Shown here: piece after piece, positions 53,750-63,435 of the stretch | Layout of the letters: each line of letters opens with the position of its first letter | Numbering within the stretch: the stretch's first letter is position 1 | NCBI RefSeq assembly: GCF_000716335.1 | Contig: NZ_KL591006.1 | Location: forward strand, 151,330-215,329 | DNA: 64,000 nucleotides | Source of the DNA: Streptomyces sp. NRRL S-118 | GTDB lineage: Bacteria > Actinomycetota > Actinomycetes > Streptomycetales > Streptomycetaceae | Direction of reading: 5' to 3' | Translations under genes and position numbers: made by a program | The notes under the pieces: model-generated | Told to the model about the DNA's origin: nothing | The model's input: the letters and a program-made list of their open reading frames with translations, nothing else | The model's database searches: none

Positions 53750-54663
53750 CCCCGGACCCGGCCGGAGACACCCCACCCGCCCCGGCCGCCCTCGCCGCCA
53801 AGGTACGTACCCTCGCGCCCTCCATGACCCGCTCGATGCAGCGGGTCGCCGAAGCCGTCGCCTCCGACCCGGCCGGCTGCGCCGCCCTCACGGTCACCGG
53901 ACTGGCCGAGCTCACCGGCACCAGCGAGGCCACCGTCGTACGCACCGCGCGCCTGCTCGGCTACCCCGGCTACCGCGACCTGCGCCTCGCGCTCGCCGGG
54001 CTCGCCGCCCAGCAGCAGTCCGGCCGGGCCCCGTCCGTCACCGCCGACATCGCGGTCGACGACCCCCTCGCGGACGTCGTCGCCAAGCTCGCCCACGACG
54101 AGCAGCAGACCCTCGCCGACACGGCCGCCAACCTCGACACCGCCCAGCTCGGCGCCGCCGTCACCGCACTGGCCGCCGCCCGCCGCACCGACATCTACGG
54201 CGTCGGCGCCTCCGGGCTCGTCGCCCAGGACCTCGCCCAGAAGCTGCTCCGCATCGGCCTGGTCGCGCACGCGCACAGCGACCCCCACCTCGCCGTCACC
54301 AACGCCGTGCAGCTGCGCTCCGGCGACGTCGCCATCGCCATCACCCACTCGGGCTCCACCGGCGACGTCATAGAACCGCTGCGGGTCGCCTTCGACCGGG
54401 GCGCGACGACCGTCGCCATCACCGGCCGCCCGGACGGCCCGGTCACGCAGTACGCCGACCACATACTGACGACGTCCGTCGCCCGCGAGAGCGAGCTGCG
54501 CCCCGCCGCCATGTCGTCCCGTACGAGCCAGCTCCTGGTCGTCGACTGCCTGTTCACCGGGGTCACCCAGCGCACGTACGACACGGCCGCACCCGCGCTC
54601 GCCGCGTCGTACGAGGCCCTCGCCCACCGCCACTCCCCCCGCACCCGCACCCGCACCCGCTGA
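53722..54663 (+). CDS. RpiR-family regulator of N-acetylmuramic acid use (MurR-like)
   Basis: This encodes 313 residues from GTG 53722. The N-terminal HTH (MTRSMQRVAEAVASDPAGCAALTVTGLAELTGTSEATVVRTARLLGY) and a C-terminal SIS domain (DIYGVGASGLVAQDLAQKLLRIG, AIAITHSGSTGDVIEPL, AITGRPDGPVTQ) are complete. SIS domains bind phosphosugars. The next genes are murQ and a PTS permease, so the effector is probably MurNAc-6-phosphate or a related ester. The C-terminus ends in Arg/Thr repeats. Confidence 0.88.
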   Translation: MTNEVKESFTPDPAGDTPPAPAALAAKVRTLAPSMTRSMQRVAEAVASDPAGCAALTVTGLAELTGTSEATVVRTARLLGYPGYRDLRLALAGLAAQQQSGRAPSVTADIAVDDPLADVVAKLAHDEQQTLADTAANLDTAQLGAAVTALAAARRTDIYGVGASGLVAQDLAQKLLRIGLVAHAHSDPHLAVTNAVQLRSGDVAIAITHSGSTGDVIEPLRVAFDRGATTVAITGRPDGPVTQYADHILTTSVARESELRPAAMSSRTSQLLVVDCLFTGVTQRTYDTAAPALAASYEALAHRHSPRTRTRTR

Positions 54664-54685
54664 CCGGCCGAAAGAGCGCTGCACG

Positions 54686-55594
54686 ATGAAGCCTGCCGAA
54701 CTGTCCGCCCTCACCACCGAAGCGTTCCGCCCGGAGCTGGCGGACGTCGACCGGCTGCCCACCGCCGAGATCGCACGCCTGATGAACGCCGAGGACCGGT
54801 CCGTCCCCACCGCCGTCACCGGCCAGCTCCCGCGGATCGCCGCCGTGATCGACGCCACCGCCGAGCGGATGGCCCGCGGTGGCCGGCTGATCTACGCGGG
54901 CGCCGGCACGGCGGGCCGGCTCGGCGTGCTCGACGCCAGCGAATGCCCGCCCACCTTCAACACCGCCCCCGGCCAGGTCGTCGGCCTGATCGCGGGCGGC
55001 CGCGCGGCGCTGGTGGAGGCCGTCGAGGGCGCCGAGGACTCCGCGGAGCTGGCGGCCGAGGACCTGGCGGCGCTGGAGCTCACCCCCGACGACACGGTGG
55101 TGGGCGTCTCCGCCTCCGGCCGCACGCCCTACGCCGTCGGTGCGGTCGAGCACGCGCGGAAGGCGGGCGCGCTGACGGTCGGCCTCGCCTGCAACCCGGG
55201 CAGCGCGCTGGTCGCCGCCGCGGACCACGCCATCGAGGTCGTGGTCGGCCCCGAACTGGTCACGGGCTCCACGCGGCTGAAGGCGGGCACGGCGCAGAAG
55301 CTCGTCCTCAACATGATCTCGACGATCACGATGATCCGCCTGGGCAAGACGTTCGGGAACCTCATGGTCGACGTGCGCGCCACCAACGACAAGCTGCGGG
55401 CCCGCTCGCACCGGATCGTCGCCCTGGCCACCGGCGCGCCCGACGACGCGATCGAGGCGGCGCTCAGGGCCGCGGACGGCGAGGTGAAGCCCGCGGTCCT
55501 CATGCTCCTGGCCGGCGTGGACGCCCCCACGGCCACCCGGCTGCTGGCGCGCAGCGGCGGCCACCTCCGCGCCGCCCTCGACACCGCGCGCTGA
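54686..55594 (+). CDS. murQ: N-acetylmuramic acid 6-phosphate etherase
   Basis: This encodes 302 residues from ATG 54686, 22 bp after the RpiR gene. MurQ signatures are AVTGQLPRIAAVIDATAERMARGGRLIYAGAGTAGRLGVLDASECPPTF (the Glu is catalytic), DDTVVGVSASGRTPYAVGAV, and TAQKLVLNMISTITMIRLGKTFGNLMVDVRATNDKL. It cleaves the lactyl ether of MurNAc-6-phosphate to GlcNAc-6-phosphate in the cytoplasm, feeding recycled or imported wall sugar into metabolism. Confidence 0.95.
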   Translation: MKPAELSALTTEAFRPELADVDRLPTAEIARLMNAEDRSVPTAVTGQLPRIAAVIDATAERMARGGRLIYAGAGTAGRLGVLDASECPPTFNTAPGQVVGLIAGGRAALVEAVEGAEDSAELAAEDLAALELTPDDTVVGVSASGRTPYAVGAVEHARKAGALTVGLACNPGSALVAAADHAIEVVVGPELVTGSTRLKAGTAQKLVLNMISTITMIRLGKTFGNLMVDVRATNDKLRARSHRIVALATGAPDDAIEAALRAADGEVKPAVLMLLAGVDAPTATRLLARSGGHLRAALDTAR

Positions 55595-55718
55595 CGAGAC
55601 GTCAGCAGGGGGCCCGCCCCGGGACGGCGCCACCGGGGGGGGGCGGAACGGGTGGGCACGGCCCGCCCACCGGCGTGCGGCCGCCGCACGGCGCCCGCCC
55701 CCTGGCACCATCCGCGCC

Positions 55719-57119
55719 ATGACCGCACCGACCGACCCCGGCACGACCGCCGCCGCGCTCCTCCCCCTCCTCGGCGGCGCCGACAACGTCACCTCCGTCG
55801 CCCACTGCATGACCCGCCTGCGCGTCGGCCTGCGCGACCGCACGCTCGTCCGGGACGCCGAGGTCCGGGCGCACCCCGCCGTCCTGGGCGTGGTCCAGGA
55901 CGAGGAGACGTACCAGATCGTCCTCGGCCCCGGCACCGTCGCCCGCGTCACCCCGGAGTTCGAGGCCCTCCTCGTCACCGCCCGCGGCGAGGCCGTCAGA
56001 GCGGCGCAGAAGGCGCGGAACGCCACGCCCGGCAAGCTGTTCCTGCGCCGCGTCGCGAACGTCTTCGTCCCGCTGATCCCCGCCCTCATCGGCTGCGGCA
56101 TCATCGCGGGCCTCAACGGACTGCTCGTCAACCTCCGCTGGCTGCCCGGCCTGACCCCCGCCCTCACCGCCGTCGCCTCCGGCTTCATGGCGCTGATCGC
56201 CGTCTTCGTCGGTCACAACACCGCCAAGGAGTTCGGCGGCACGCCGATCCTCGGCGGCGCGGTCGCCGCGGTCATCGTCTACGCGGGCGTGACGAACGTG
56301 CACGTCCTCGGCCACCAGCTCGCCCCCGGCCAGGGCGGCGTCCTCGGGGCGCTCGCCGCCGCCGCGCTCGCCACCCGGGTGGAGAAGTGGTGCCGCCGCC
56401 GTGTGCCGGAGGCGCTCGACGTGCTGGTCACGCCGACCGTGACGGTGCTCGTCCCCGGCCTGGTCACCCTCTTCGGCCTGATGCTGGTCGCCGGCGCGGT
56501 CTCCACCGCCATCGGCGACGCCGCCGACTGGCTCCTGGGCAACGCCGGGGCCGCCGCCGGATTCGTCCTCGGCGGCCTGTTCCTCCCCCTCGTCATGCTC
56601 GGTCTGCACCAGGCCCTGATCCCCATCCACACCACCCTCATCGAGCAGCAGGGCTCCACCGTCCTCCTCCCGATCCTCGCCATGGCGGGCGCGGGCCAGG
56701 TCGGCGCGGCCGCCGCCGTGTACGTACGGCTCCGCCACCGCACCGACCTGCGCCGCACGATCAGGTCCGCGATGCCCGCCGGCCTCCTCGGCGTGGGCGA
56801 ACCGCTCATCTACGGCGTCTCGCTGCCCCTCGGCCGCCCCTTCGTCACCGCCTGCGTCGGCGGAGCCTTCGGCGGCGGGTTCATCGGGCTGCTCGGCATG
56901 CTGGGCGACACCGTCGGCTCCACGGCGATCGGCCCGTCCGGCTGGGCGCTGTTCCCGCTGCTCCACGGCGGCGACGGCGGGCCGGCCCTCACCACCGTCG
57001 CCGTCTACGCGGGCGGGCTGCTCACCGGGTACGTCGCCGGCTTCCTCGCCACCTGGTTCTTCGGCCTCGGTGAAGCGGCCCTGAACGAGCCCGCCGCCAC
57101 CCCACCGCCTGCTCCGTGA
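55719..57119 (+). CDS. PTS EIIBC permease, probable N-acetylmuramic acid transporter (MurP-like)
   Basis: This encodes 466 residues from ATG 55719. The EIIB domain comes first with the phosphorylated C30 in AHCMTRLRVGLRD. The EIIC domain (from about residue 105) has around ten membrane segments and GVGEPLIYGVSLPLGRPFVTACVGG, the sugar-site motif. There is no EIIA domain, as in MurP/TreB types that borrow the glucose EIIA. It follows murQ by 124 bp, in which a run of nine G occurs. The operon would import and phosphorylate MurNAc. Confidence 0.88.
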   Translation: MTAPTDPGTTAAALLPLLGGADNVTSVAHCMTRLRVGLRDRTLVRDAEVRAHPAVLGVVQDEETYQIVLGPGTVARVTPEFEALLVTARGEAVRAAQKARNATPGKLFLRRVANVFVPLIPALIGCGIIAGLNGLLVNLRWLPGLTPALTAVASGFMALIAVFVGHNTAKEFGGTPILGGAVAAVIVYAGVTNVHVLGHQLAPGQGGVLGALAAAALATRVEKWCRRRVPEALDVLVTPTVTVLVPGLVTLFGLMLVAGAVSTAIGDAADWLLGNAGAAAGFVLGGLFLPLVMLGLHQALIPIHTTLIEQQGSTVLLPILAMAGAGQVGAAAAVYVRLRHRTDLRRTIRSAMPAGLLGVGEPLIYGVSLPLGRPFVTACVGGAFGGGFIGLLGMLGDTVGSTAIGPSGWALFPLLHGGDGGPALTTVAVYAGGLLTGYVAGFLATWFFGLGEAALNEPAATPPPAP

Positions 57120-57307
57120 GCTCGCGGGTGCCCCGGCCGGCGTCAACTCACGCCGACGGCAGGTGCGGAGAGCGCCGCGCCGCGCGGGCAGTCGAGGCGA
57201 CGTCGGGCCGGGGTCGCGATGAGGGCGGATGAGGAGGAAAGGTGATGGTCCGTTTGGGAGGAGAAGTGACGGTCACCCGAAGTGGAGACGAAAAGGAGGA
57301 ATCCCCC

Positions 57308-57565
57308 ATGCAGAACTGGCGCAACGCCGCGGCATGCCGGACCGAGGACCCCGACCTGTTCTTCCCGATCGGAACCGGCGGGCCCGCCATGCTCCAGACC
57401 GAGGCCGCCAAGACCGTCTGCCGCCGCTGCCCCGTACGGCAGCAGTGCCTGGAGTGGGCCCTGGAGAACAACCAGGACACGGGCGTGTGGGGCGGCCTGG
57501 GCGAGGCCGAACGCCGCACCCTGCGCCGCCGCTCCCGGGCCGCCGCGGCCCGCGGCCGGTCCTAG
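57308..57565 (+). CDS. WhiB-family iron-sulfur regulator
   Basis: This encodes 85 residues from ATG 57308, with AAGGAGGAA upstream. Four Cys (10, 38, 41, 47) in the C-x27-CxxC-x5-C pattern bind a [4Fe-4S] cluster. GVWGGLGEAERR and the basic RRRSRAAAARGR tail bind sigma factor region 4 and DNA. The short length fits WhiB/WblE types. The 187-bp upstream gap holds its own promoter. Confidence 0.92.
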   Translation: MQNWRNAAACRTEDPDLFFPIGTGGPAMLQTEAAKTVCRRCPVRQQCLEWALENNQDTGVWGGLGEAERRTLRRRSRAAAARGRS

Positions 57566-57742
57566 CCGTGTCCGCCGAGTCCCGTCCGCCCGTCGGTCCC
57601 CGGCACGCGCGCCCGCCGCGTGGTCGTCGGTCGCCGCCGGCCGCCGTCGCCTCCGGGCACGGGAGGTGCCCCCACCGCAGCGGCTCCCTCCGCCTCGCGA
57701 TCGCACGCACCGGACGCCGTCGGCCCGCCCTGCGGGGACTCC

Positions 57743-57955
57743 CTAGCCCCAAGGCCCCAGCCGCACCTGCCGGTTGAGCTGCCGCACCCGCGCCCGCAGG
57801 ACCTCGCCCGGCGTCGCCGGTCTCAGCAGCTGAGCCGGACACTCCCACTCCCGGCCCCCGTCGGGCGGGCGCAGCCGTACGGCACCCCCGGAGCGCCCCC
57901 TCACCTCGCCGACCCGCCCGTCGCGTCCGTCGATCACGTACTCCCCGGCCCTCAC
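57743..57955 (-). CDS. small conserved Streptomyces protein
   Basis: This encodes 70 residues from GTG 57955. GEYVIDGRDGRVGEVRGRSGGAVRLRPPDGGREWECP is a short SH3-like beta barrel by pattern, followed by a basic helix (VLRARVRQLNRQVRL). Its GTGA start overlaps the stop of the preceding gene. Function unknown. Confidence 0.65.
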   Translation of the reverse strand: MRAGEYVIDGRDGRVGEVRGRSGGAVRLRPPDGGREWECPAQLLRPATPGEVLRARVRQLNRQVRLGPWG

Positions 57956-58170
57956 CGGCGCACCTCGTGCAGGACGGCGGCGAGCCGCAGGGCGGTGTCG
58001 AGGTTGCAGCGCCCCAGCTCCACCAGCGGGTGAACGGCCATCTCGCTCGTGGCCGTCACCGGATCCACCCGCAGGGACGGCAGGGTCACACCCGCCCGAC
58101 GCAGTTCCCCCCGCAACCGGGCGACCGCTTCCTCGGCCGCCCGCAGCCGTTCCTCCGAGCGCAACCCCAT
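57952..58170 (-). CDS. small helical hypothetical protein
   Basis: This encodes 72 residues from ATG 58170, with GGAGG nine bases upstream. It begins with a charged coiled helix (SEERLRAAEEAVARLRGELRRAG), then LRVDPVTATSEMAVHPLVELGRCNLDTALRLAAVL. Coupled to the next gene by a four-base overlap; the two form a small operon. An ATGGGG/CCCCAT inverted repeat (58244-58263) lies upstream. Confidence 0.65.
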   Translation of the reverse strand: MGLRSEERLRAAEEAVARLRGELRRAGVTLPSLRVDPVTATSEMAVHPLVELGRCNLDTALRLAAVLHEVRR

Positions 58171-58333
58171 GACCTGGCACCTCCACACTGAGTGCTCGAC
58201 CTCTGCACACAGCGTGGTCGACGTGTGGCCTGCCTGGACAGATATGGGGACCAACAACCCCATCTGTGGTAACGGGAGTTGACACACGGCCGATCGGAAG
58301 GGTCCGGATCCGACCCGAACCCGCCCCCGGGGC

Positions 58334-58777
58334 TCACGCCTCGGGGCGGGCCCGCTTCTCCATGAGGGACTTCAGCATGGCCAGGTCCTTGCGATTCGCG
58401 CGCCGCACCGCGGGCGTGGCGAACCGGTGCCCAGCCCCGCCGCGATTCCTCAGAGTCATCCGCGTCCGGGACGCGTCCGTGCCGTAGGGCTCCCAGGTGT
58501 AGGTGGTCTCCATCGGGTACGGCCCCCCGGTCGCGCGCATGACCAGGCGCCGCCCGGGCTCGTACTCGGTGATCTCGTACGTGTAGACCAGCCGCCGCCC
58601 GAGGAACCGCGCCACGAAGTCCGCCCGCGCACCGACCTCGACCACCGGCGGGGTCCGCCATTCGACGGAGACGATGTTGACGTACCACTCGGGCGCGTTC
58701 GACGGATCGGCGGCGTACGCGGCGACCTCGTCGGAGGGGGCGTCGATCACGATCTCGGTGAGCACATCGACGGCCAT
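58334..58777 (-). CDS. SRPBCC (START-like) family protein
   Basis: This encodes 147 residues from ATG 58777, with TACGCT six bases before it (leaderless pattern). The fold signs are VLTEIVIDAPSDEVAAYAADPSNAPEWYVNI at the start, VYTYEITEYEPGRRLVMRA and TYTWEPYGTDASRTRMTL. Probably binds a hydrophobic ligand; no catalytic residues are clear. Downstream of groEL but separated by a strong terminator. Confidence 0.85.
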   Translation of the reverse strand: MAVDVLTEIVIDAPSDEVAAYAADPSNAPEWYVNIVSVEWRTPPVVEVGARADFVARFLGRRLVYTYEITEYEPGRRLVMRATGGPYPMETTYTWEPYGTDASRTRMTLRNRGGAGHRFATPAVRRANRKDLAMLKSLMEKRARPEA

Positions 58778-58850
58778 GACCCCAGCGTAGGCCCGCCGCT
58801 CGCACCGCGAGAGGGCTGCGCCGGCCGACCGGCGGGCGGCCGGGAACGCC

Positions 58851-58888
58851 CGAGGGCGGCACCCCCGTCAATGGGGGTGCCGCCCTCG
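58851..58888 (-). terminator. groEL transcription terminator
   Basis: A perfect 16-bp stem (58851-58866 with 58873-58888, CGAGGGCGGCACCCCC) closes a 6-nt loop, 34 bp past the groEL stop. Confidence 0.85.
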
Positions 58889-58921
58889 GTTCCGTAACCG
58901 GGCTTACCGATCCGCGGGGGA

Positions 58922-60670
<1,749 letters not shown>

Positions 60671-60685
60671 TCACTCTCACCTGCA

Positions 60686-60712
60686 GAGTGCTAACGCCAA
60701 TGATTAGCACTC
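60686..60712 (-). promoter_or_regulatory. CIRCE operator (HrcA)
   Basis: GAGTGCTAA-N9-TTAGCACTC (60686-60694 and 60704-60712) is an exact CIRCE element in the groEL leader, 141 nt before the start. Confidence 0.95.
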
Positions 60713-60861
60713 GACCCCCGAGAGTGCAAGCGCCTCTCGGGGTTCGGGCCACGGGTCCCGATACCGGGCGCGGCAGGCTCCGGGGGCACGCGCGGCGCGT
60801 GCGCGGGGGCATGCGTGCGAGGTACGGAGATGCGTGCGGGGACACGGGCGCTGGGCATGCG

Positions 60862-60898
60862 CGAGGGGCCCGCACCCTCCTCGGATGCGAGCCCCTCG
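60862..60898 (-). terminator. cold-shock gene terminator
   Basis: CGAGGGGCCCGCA (60862-60874) pairs with TGCGAGCCCCTCG (60886-60898) with one mismatch and an 11-nt loop, 57 bp past the cold-shock stop. Confidence 0.7.
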
Positions 60899-60955
60899 GC
60901 ACACAGAAGTCACTGGCCGGATCGCGCCGTGCCGCTCTGGCTGTTCCGCTCAGTG

Positions 60956-61159
60956 CTAGCCGGCGAGCTTGACCATGTCCGCCTGCGGACCCTTCTGGCC
61001 CTGCGAGATCTCGAACTCGACTCGCTGACCTTCCTCCAGGGTGCGGTAGCCGTCCATCTGGATCGCGCTGTAGTGGACGAAAACATCCGCACCACCGTCG
61101 ACCGCGATGAAGCCGTACCCCTTCTCCGCGTTGAACCACTTGACGGTGCCCTGAGCCAT
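60956..61159 (-). CDS. cold-shock protein (CspA family)
   Basis: This encodes 67 residues from ATG 61159, with GGGGAG six bases upstream. It is a single cold-shock domain: [15 protein letters not shown] (RNP1) and DVFVHYSAI (RNP2), then [17 protein letters not shown]. It binds single-stranded RNA and DNA. The long A/T-rich region upstream probably forms a cold-responsive leader. Confidence 0.95.
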   Translation of the reverse strand: MAQGTVKWFNAEKGYGFIAVDGGADVFVHYSAIQMDGYRTLEEGQRVEFEISQGQKGPQADMVKLAG

Positions 61160-61512
61160 GCCTAACTCCCCTATTACTGGCCCTTGCACGAGACCGCACT
61201 TCGCGGACCCGGGTCAGACCTCACCCGCTGACAGGTGCGGGCGTGCGCCGGAACGCGTCGACCGCCGCTGAATGTATCTGTCCAACTGCCGTCTGCAACA
61301 GGTCAATCGGACGAGAATTCCGAGCAGGCGTGAACGGAAAATTTGGCCGAATTGGCCAGAATCCGGGGCAAGTCGGGCCCGGCAAAGCGCGCATTCGGCG
61401 CAACATGCACGGACACTTTGACTGCATCTCGTCGTGCGGGGGCGCGAATTCATATGCGCGTGGCACGGGCAGCGGTGGGGACTTCCCCAACTCTACCGCG
61501 CTCAACCATGCA
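61160..61512 (-). promoter_or_regulatory. 353-bp leader/promoter region of the cold-shock gene
   Basis: It is markedly lower in GC than the window, with AATT and TTTGG-type runs. On the minus strand TTGCAG (61293-61298), 16 nt and TACATT (61271-61276) form the best sigma-70-like promoter, giving an untranslated leader of about 100 nt. No gene frame has a ribosome site. Confidence 0.4.
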
Positions 61513-61552
61513 GAATTGCCCCCTCCGCTTTGTGCTGCGGAGGGGGCAATTC
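61513..61552 (-). terminator. thrC-moaD operon terminator
   Basis: GAATTGCCCCCTCCGC (61513-61528) pairs perfectly with 61537-61552 over 16 bp with an 8-nt loop, 12 bp past the moaD-type stop. The run of A/T pairs at the base is unusual here and mimics a U-tract. Confidence 0.85.
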
Positions 61553-61564
61553 CAGGAAACGGTG

Positions 61565-61840
61565 TCAGCCGCCGGCGACGGCCGGAATGATCGAGACGCC
61601 CGCGCCGTCCGGCGTGGCGGTCTGCAGGCCCTGCTCGAAGCGCACGTCGTCGTCGTTGACGTAGACGTTCACGAAACGGCGCAGCTTGCCCTGGTCGTCC
61701 AGGACGCGCGCGGCGATGCCCGGGTGGTTCTTCTCCAGTGACTCGATGACCTCGGAGAGGGTCGCGCCCTCGGCCGTGACCTCGGCCTTGCCGCCGGTGT
61801 ACGTGCGGAGGATGGTCGGGATGCGCACGTTGACGCTCAT
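61565..61840 (-). CDS. MoaD/ThiS-family sulfur carrier protein
   Basis: This encodes 91 residues from ATG 61840. SVNVRIPTILRTYTGGKAEVTAEGATLSEVIESLEKNHPGI and FVNVYVNDDDVRFEQGLQTATPDGAGVSIIPAVAGG form a ubiquitin-like fold ending in the required Gly-Gly, which is adenylated and thiocarboxylated. It is 32 bp downstream of thrC, an order also seen in other actinobacteria, where a link to Cys or Met sulfur transfer is suspected. Confidence 0.92.
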   Translation of the reverse strand: MSVNVRIPTILRTYTGGKAEVTAEGATLSEVIESLEKNHPGIAARVLDDQGKLRRFVNVYVNDDDVRFEQGLQTATPDGAGVSIIPAVAGG

Positions 61841-61872
61841 GTCGTGATGCCTTTCGGTACAGCCGGTACGGG

Positions 61873-63156
61873 TCAGGCCAGGCCGGCGTCGCGGAACGCG
61901 TCCAGGCTCGGGCGGATCGTCGCGGTCGGGCCGGTCGTCGGCGCGACGGCGTCGAGGGTCTTCAGGCCGTCGCCCGTGTTGAGCACGACGGTGGTGAGGG
62001 CCGGGTCGAGGAGGCCCGCCTCGATCAGCTTCCTGGTCACGCCGACGGTCACACCGCCCGCCGTCTCGGCGAAGATGCCCTCCGTACGGGCCAGCAGCTT
62101 GATCGCGTCGACGATCCGCTCGTCGTCGACGTCCTCCACCACGCCGCCCGTGCGGCGGGCGATGTCCAGGACGTAGGGGCCGTCGGCCGGGTTGCCGATG
62201 GCGAGCGACTTGGCGATGGTGTTCGGCTTCTGGGGCCGTACGACGTCGTGACCGGCCTTGAAGGCGGCCGACACCGGGGAGCAGCCCTCCGCCTGGGCGC
62301 CGAAGATCTTGTACGGCTTGTCCTCGACCAGGCCCAGCTTGATGAGCTCCTGGAGCCCCTTGTCGATCTTCGTCAGCTGCGAGCCGGACGCGATCGGGAT
62401 GACGAGCTGGTCGGGCAGCCGCCAGCCGAGCTGCTCGCAGATCTCGTACGCGAGGGTCTTGGAGCCCTCCGCGTAGTAGGGGCGGAGGTTGACGTTGACG
62501 AAGCCCCAGCCCTCGCCGAGCGGGTCGCCGATGAGCTCGGAGCAGAAGCGGTTGACGTCGTCGTACGTGCCCTCGATGCCGACGAGGTCACCGCCGTAGA
62601 CCGCGGCCATGACGACCTTGCCCTGCTCCAGGTCGTGCGGGATGAACACGCAGGAGCGGAAGCCGGCCCGGGCGGCGGCGGCGCCGACCGCGCCGGCCAG
62701 GTTGCCGGTGGAGGAGCAGGACAGGGTGGTGAAGCCGAAGGCGCGGGCGGCCTCCAGGGCCTGGGCGACGACGCGGTCCTTGAAGGAGTGCGTCGGGTTG
62801 CCGGAGTCGTCCTTGACGAACAGCTTGCCCGGCTCGACACCGAGCTCGCGGGCGAGGTTGTCGGCCTGGACGAGCTTGGTCCAGCCCGGGTTCAGGTTCG
62901 GCTTGTCGGCGACGTCCGCGGGGACGGGCAGGAGCGGCGCGTAGCGCCAGATGTTGGCGGGCCCGGCCTCGATCTGCTTGCGCAGGGCCTCGGGGTCACC
63001 GGCCGGCAGGTCGTAGGCGATCTCGAGCGGGCCGAAACACAGCTCACAGGCGAAGATCGGGCCGAGCGGGAAGCGCTCGCCGCACTCGCGACAGGAGAGG
63101 GCGGCGGCGGGACCGAGATCGACGTTCTTGGCGGTGGCGACAGTCTGTACAGCCAT
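61873..63156 (-). CDS. thrC: threonine synthase
   Basis: This encodes 427 residues from ATG 63156. PLP-binding K126 lies in SGNPTHSFKDRVV. The phosphate loop is SSTGNLAGAVGAAAA. An N-terminal zinc-ribbon-like Cys set (C22, C25, C37, C40 in CREC and CELC) marks the long threonine synthase class. It converts O-phosphohomoserine to threonine. Upstream in-frame codons up to 63204 have no ribosome site. First gene of a two-gene operon with the MoaD/ThiS carrier. Confidence 0.95.
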   Translation of the reverse strand: MAVQTVATAKNVDLGPAAALSCRECGERFPLGPIFACELCFGPLEIAYDLPAGDPEALRKQIEAGPANIWRYAPLLPVPADVADKPNLNPGWTKLVQADNLARELGVEPGKLFVKDDSGNPTHSFKDRVVAQALEAARAFGFTTLSCSSTGNLAGAVGAAAARAGFRSCVFIPHDLEQGKVVMAAVYGGDLVGIEGTYDDVNRFCSELIGDPLGEGWGFVNVNLRPYYAEGSKTLAYEICEQLGWRLPDQLVIPIASGSQLTKIDKGLQELIKLGLVEDKPYKIFGAQAEGCSPVSAAFKAGHDVVRPQKPNTIAKSLAIGNPADGPYVLDIARRTGGVVEDVDDERIVDAIKLLARTEGIFAETAGGVTVGVTRKLIEAGLLDPALTTVVLNTGDGLKTLDAVAPTTGPTATIRPSLDAFRDAGLA

Positions 63157-63435
63157 GGAGGCGAGGCCCTTTCTCCTCATCTTCCTCATGGCGCACTTCG
63201 CCATGAGACGGATTTGGCACCTTCCCTAGCCGGGGCCTCGCGCGCATGCGTCTGCGAGTGCCGACTGGAGGGTTGCCGGGGCTTCAACGGGCCGTGTCCC
63301 TCTGCCCCTCTGGATGAGCGGTATTCGATTGTGATCGCGGGGGGACCCGACATGCGACGGTCATCCGCGTTGCTCAAGACTGTAACCGAACCCCCGGACG
63401 CTTGAGATGGTCGTCCGATACGCGAGATGGAGATC

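Noticed and set aside
55630..55645. Run of nine G before the PTS gene as a phase-variation tract
   Set aside because: It lies over 70 nt upstream of the start in GC-rich spacer DNA; no promoter overlaps it and such runs occur by chance at this base composition.
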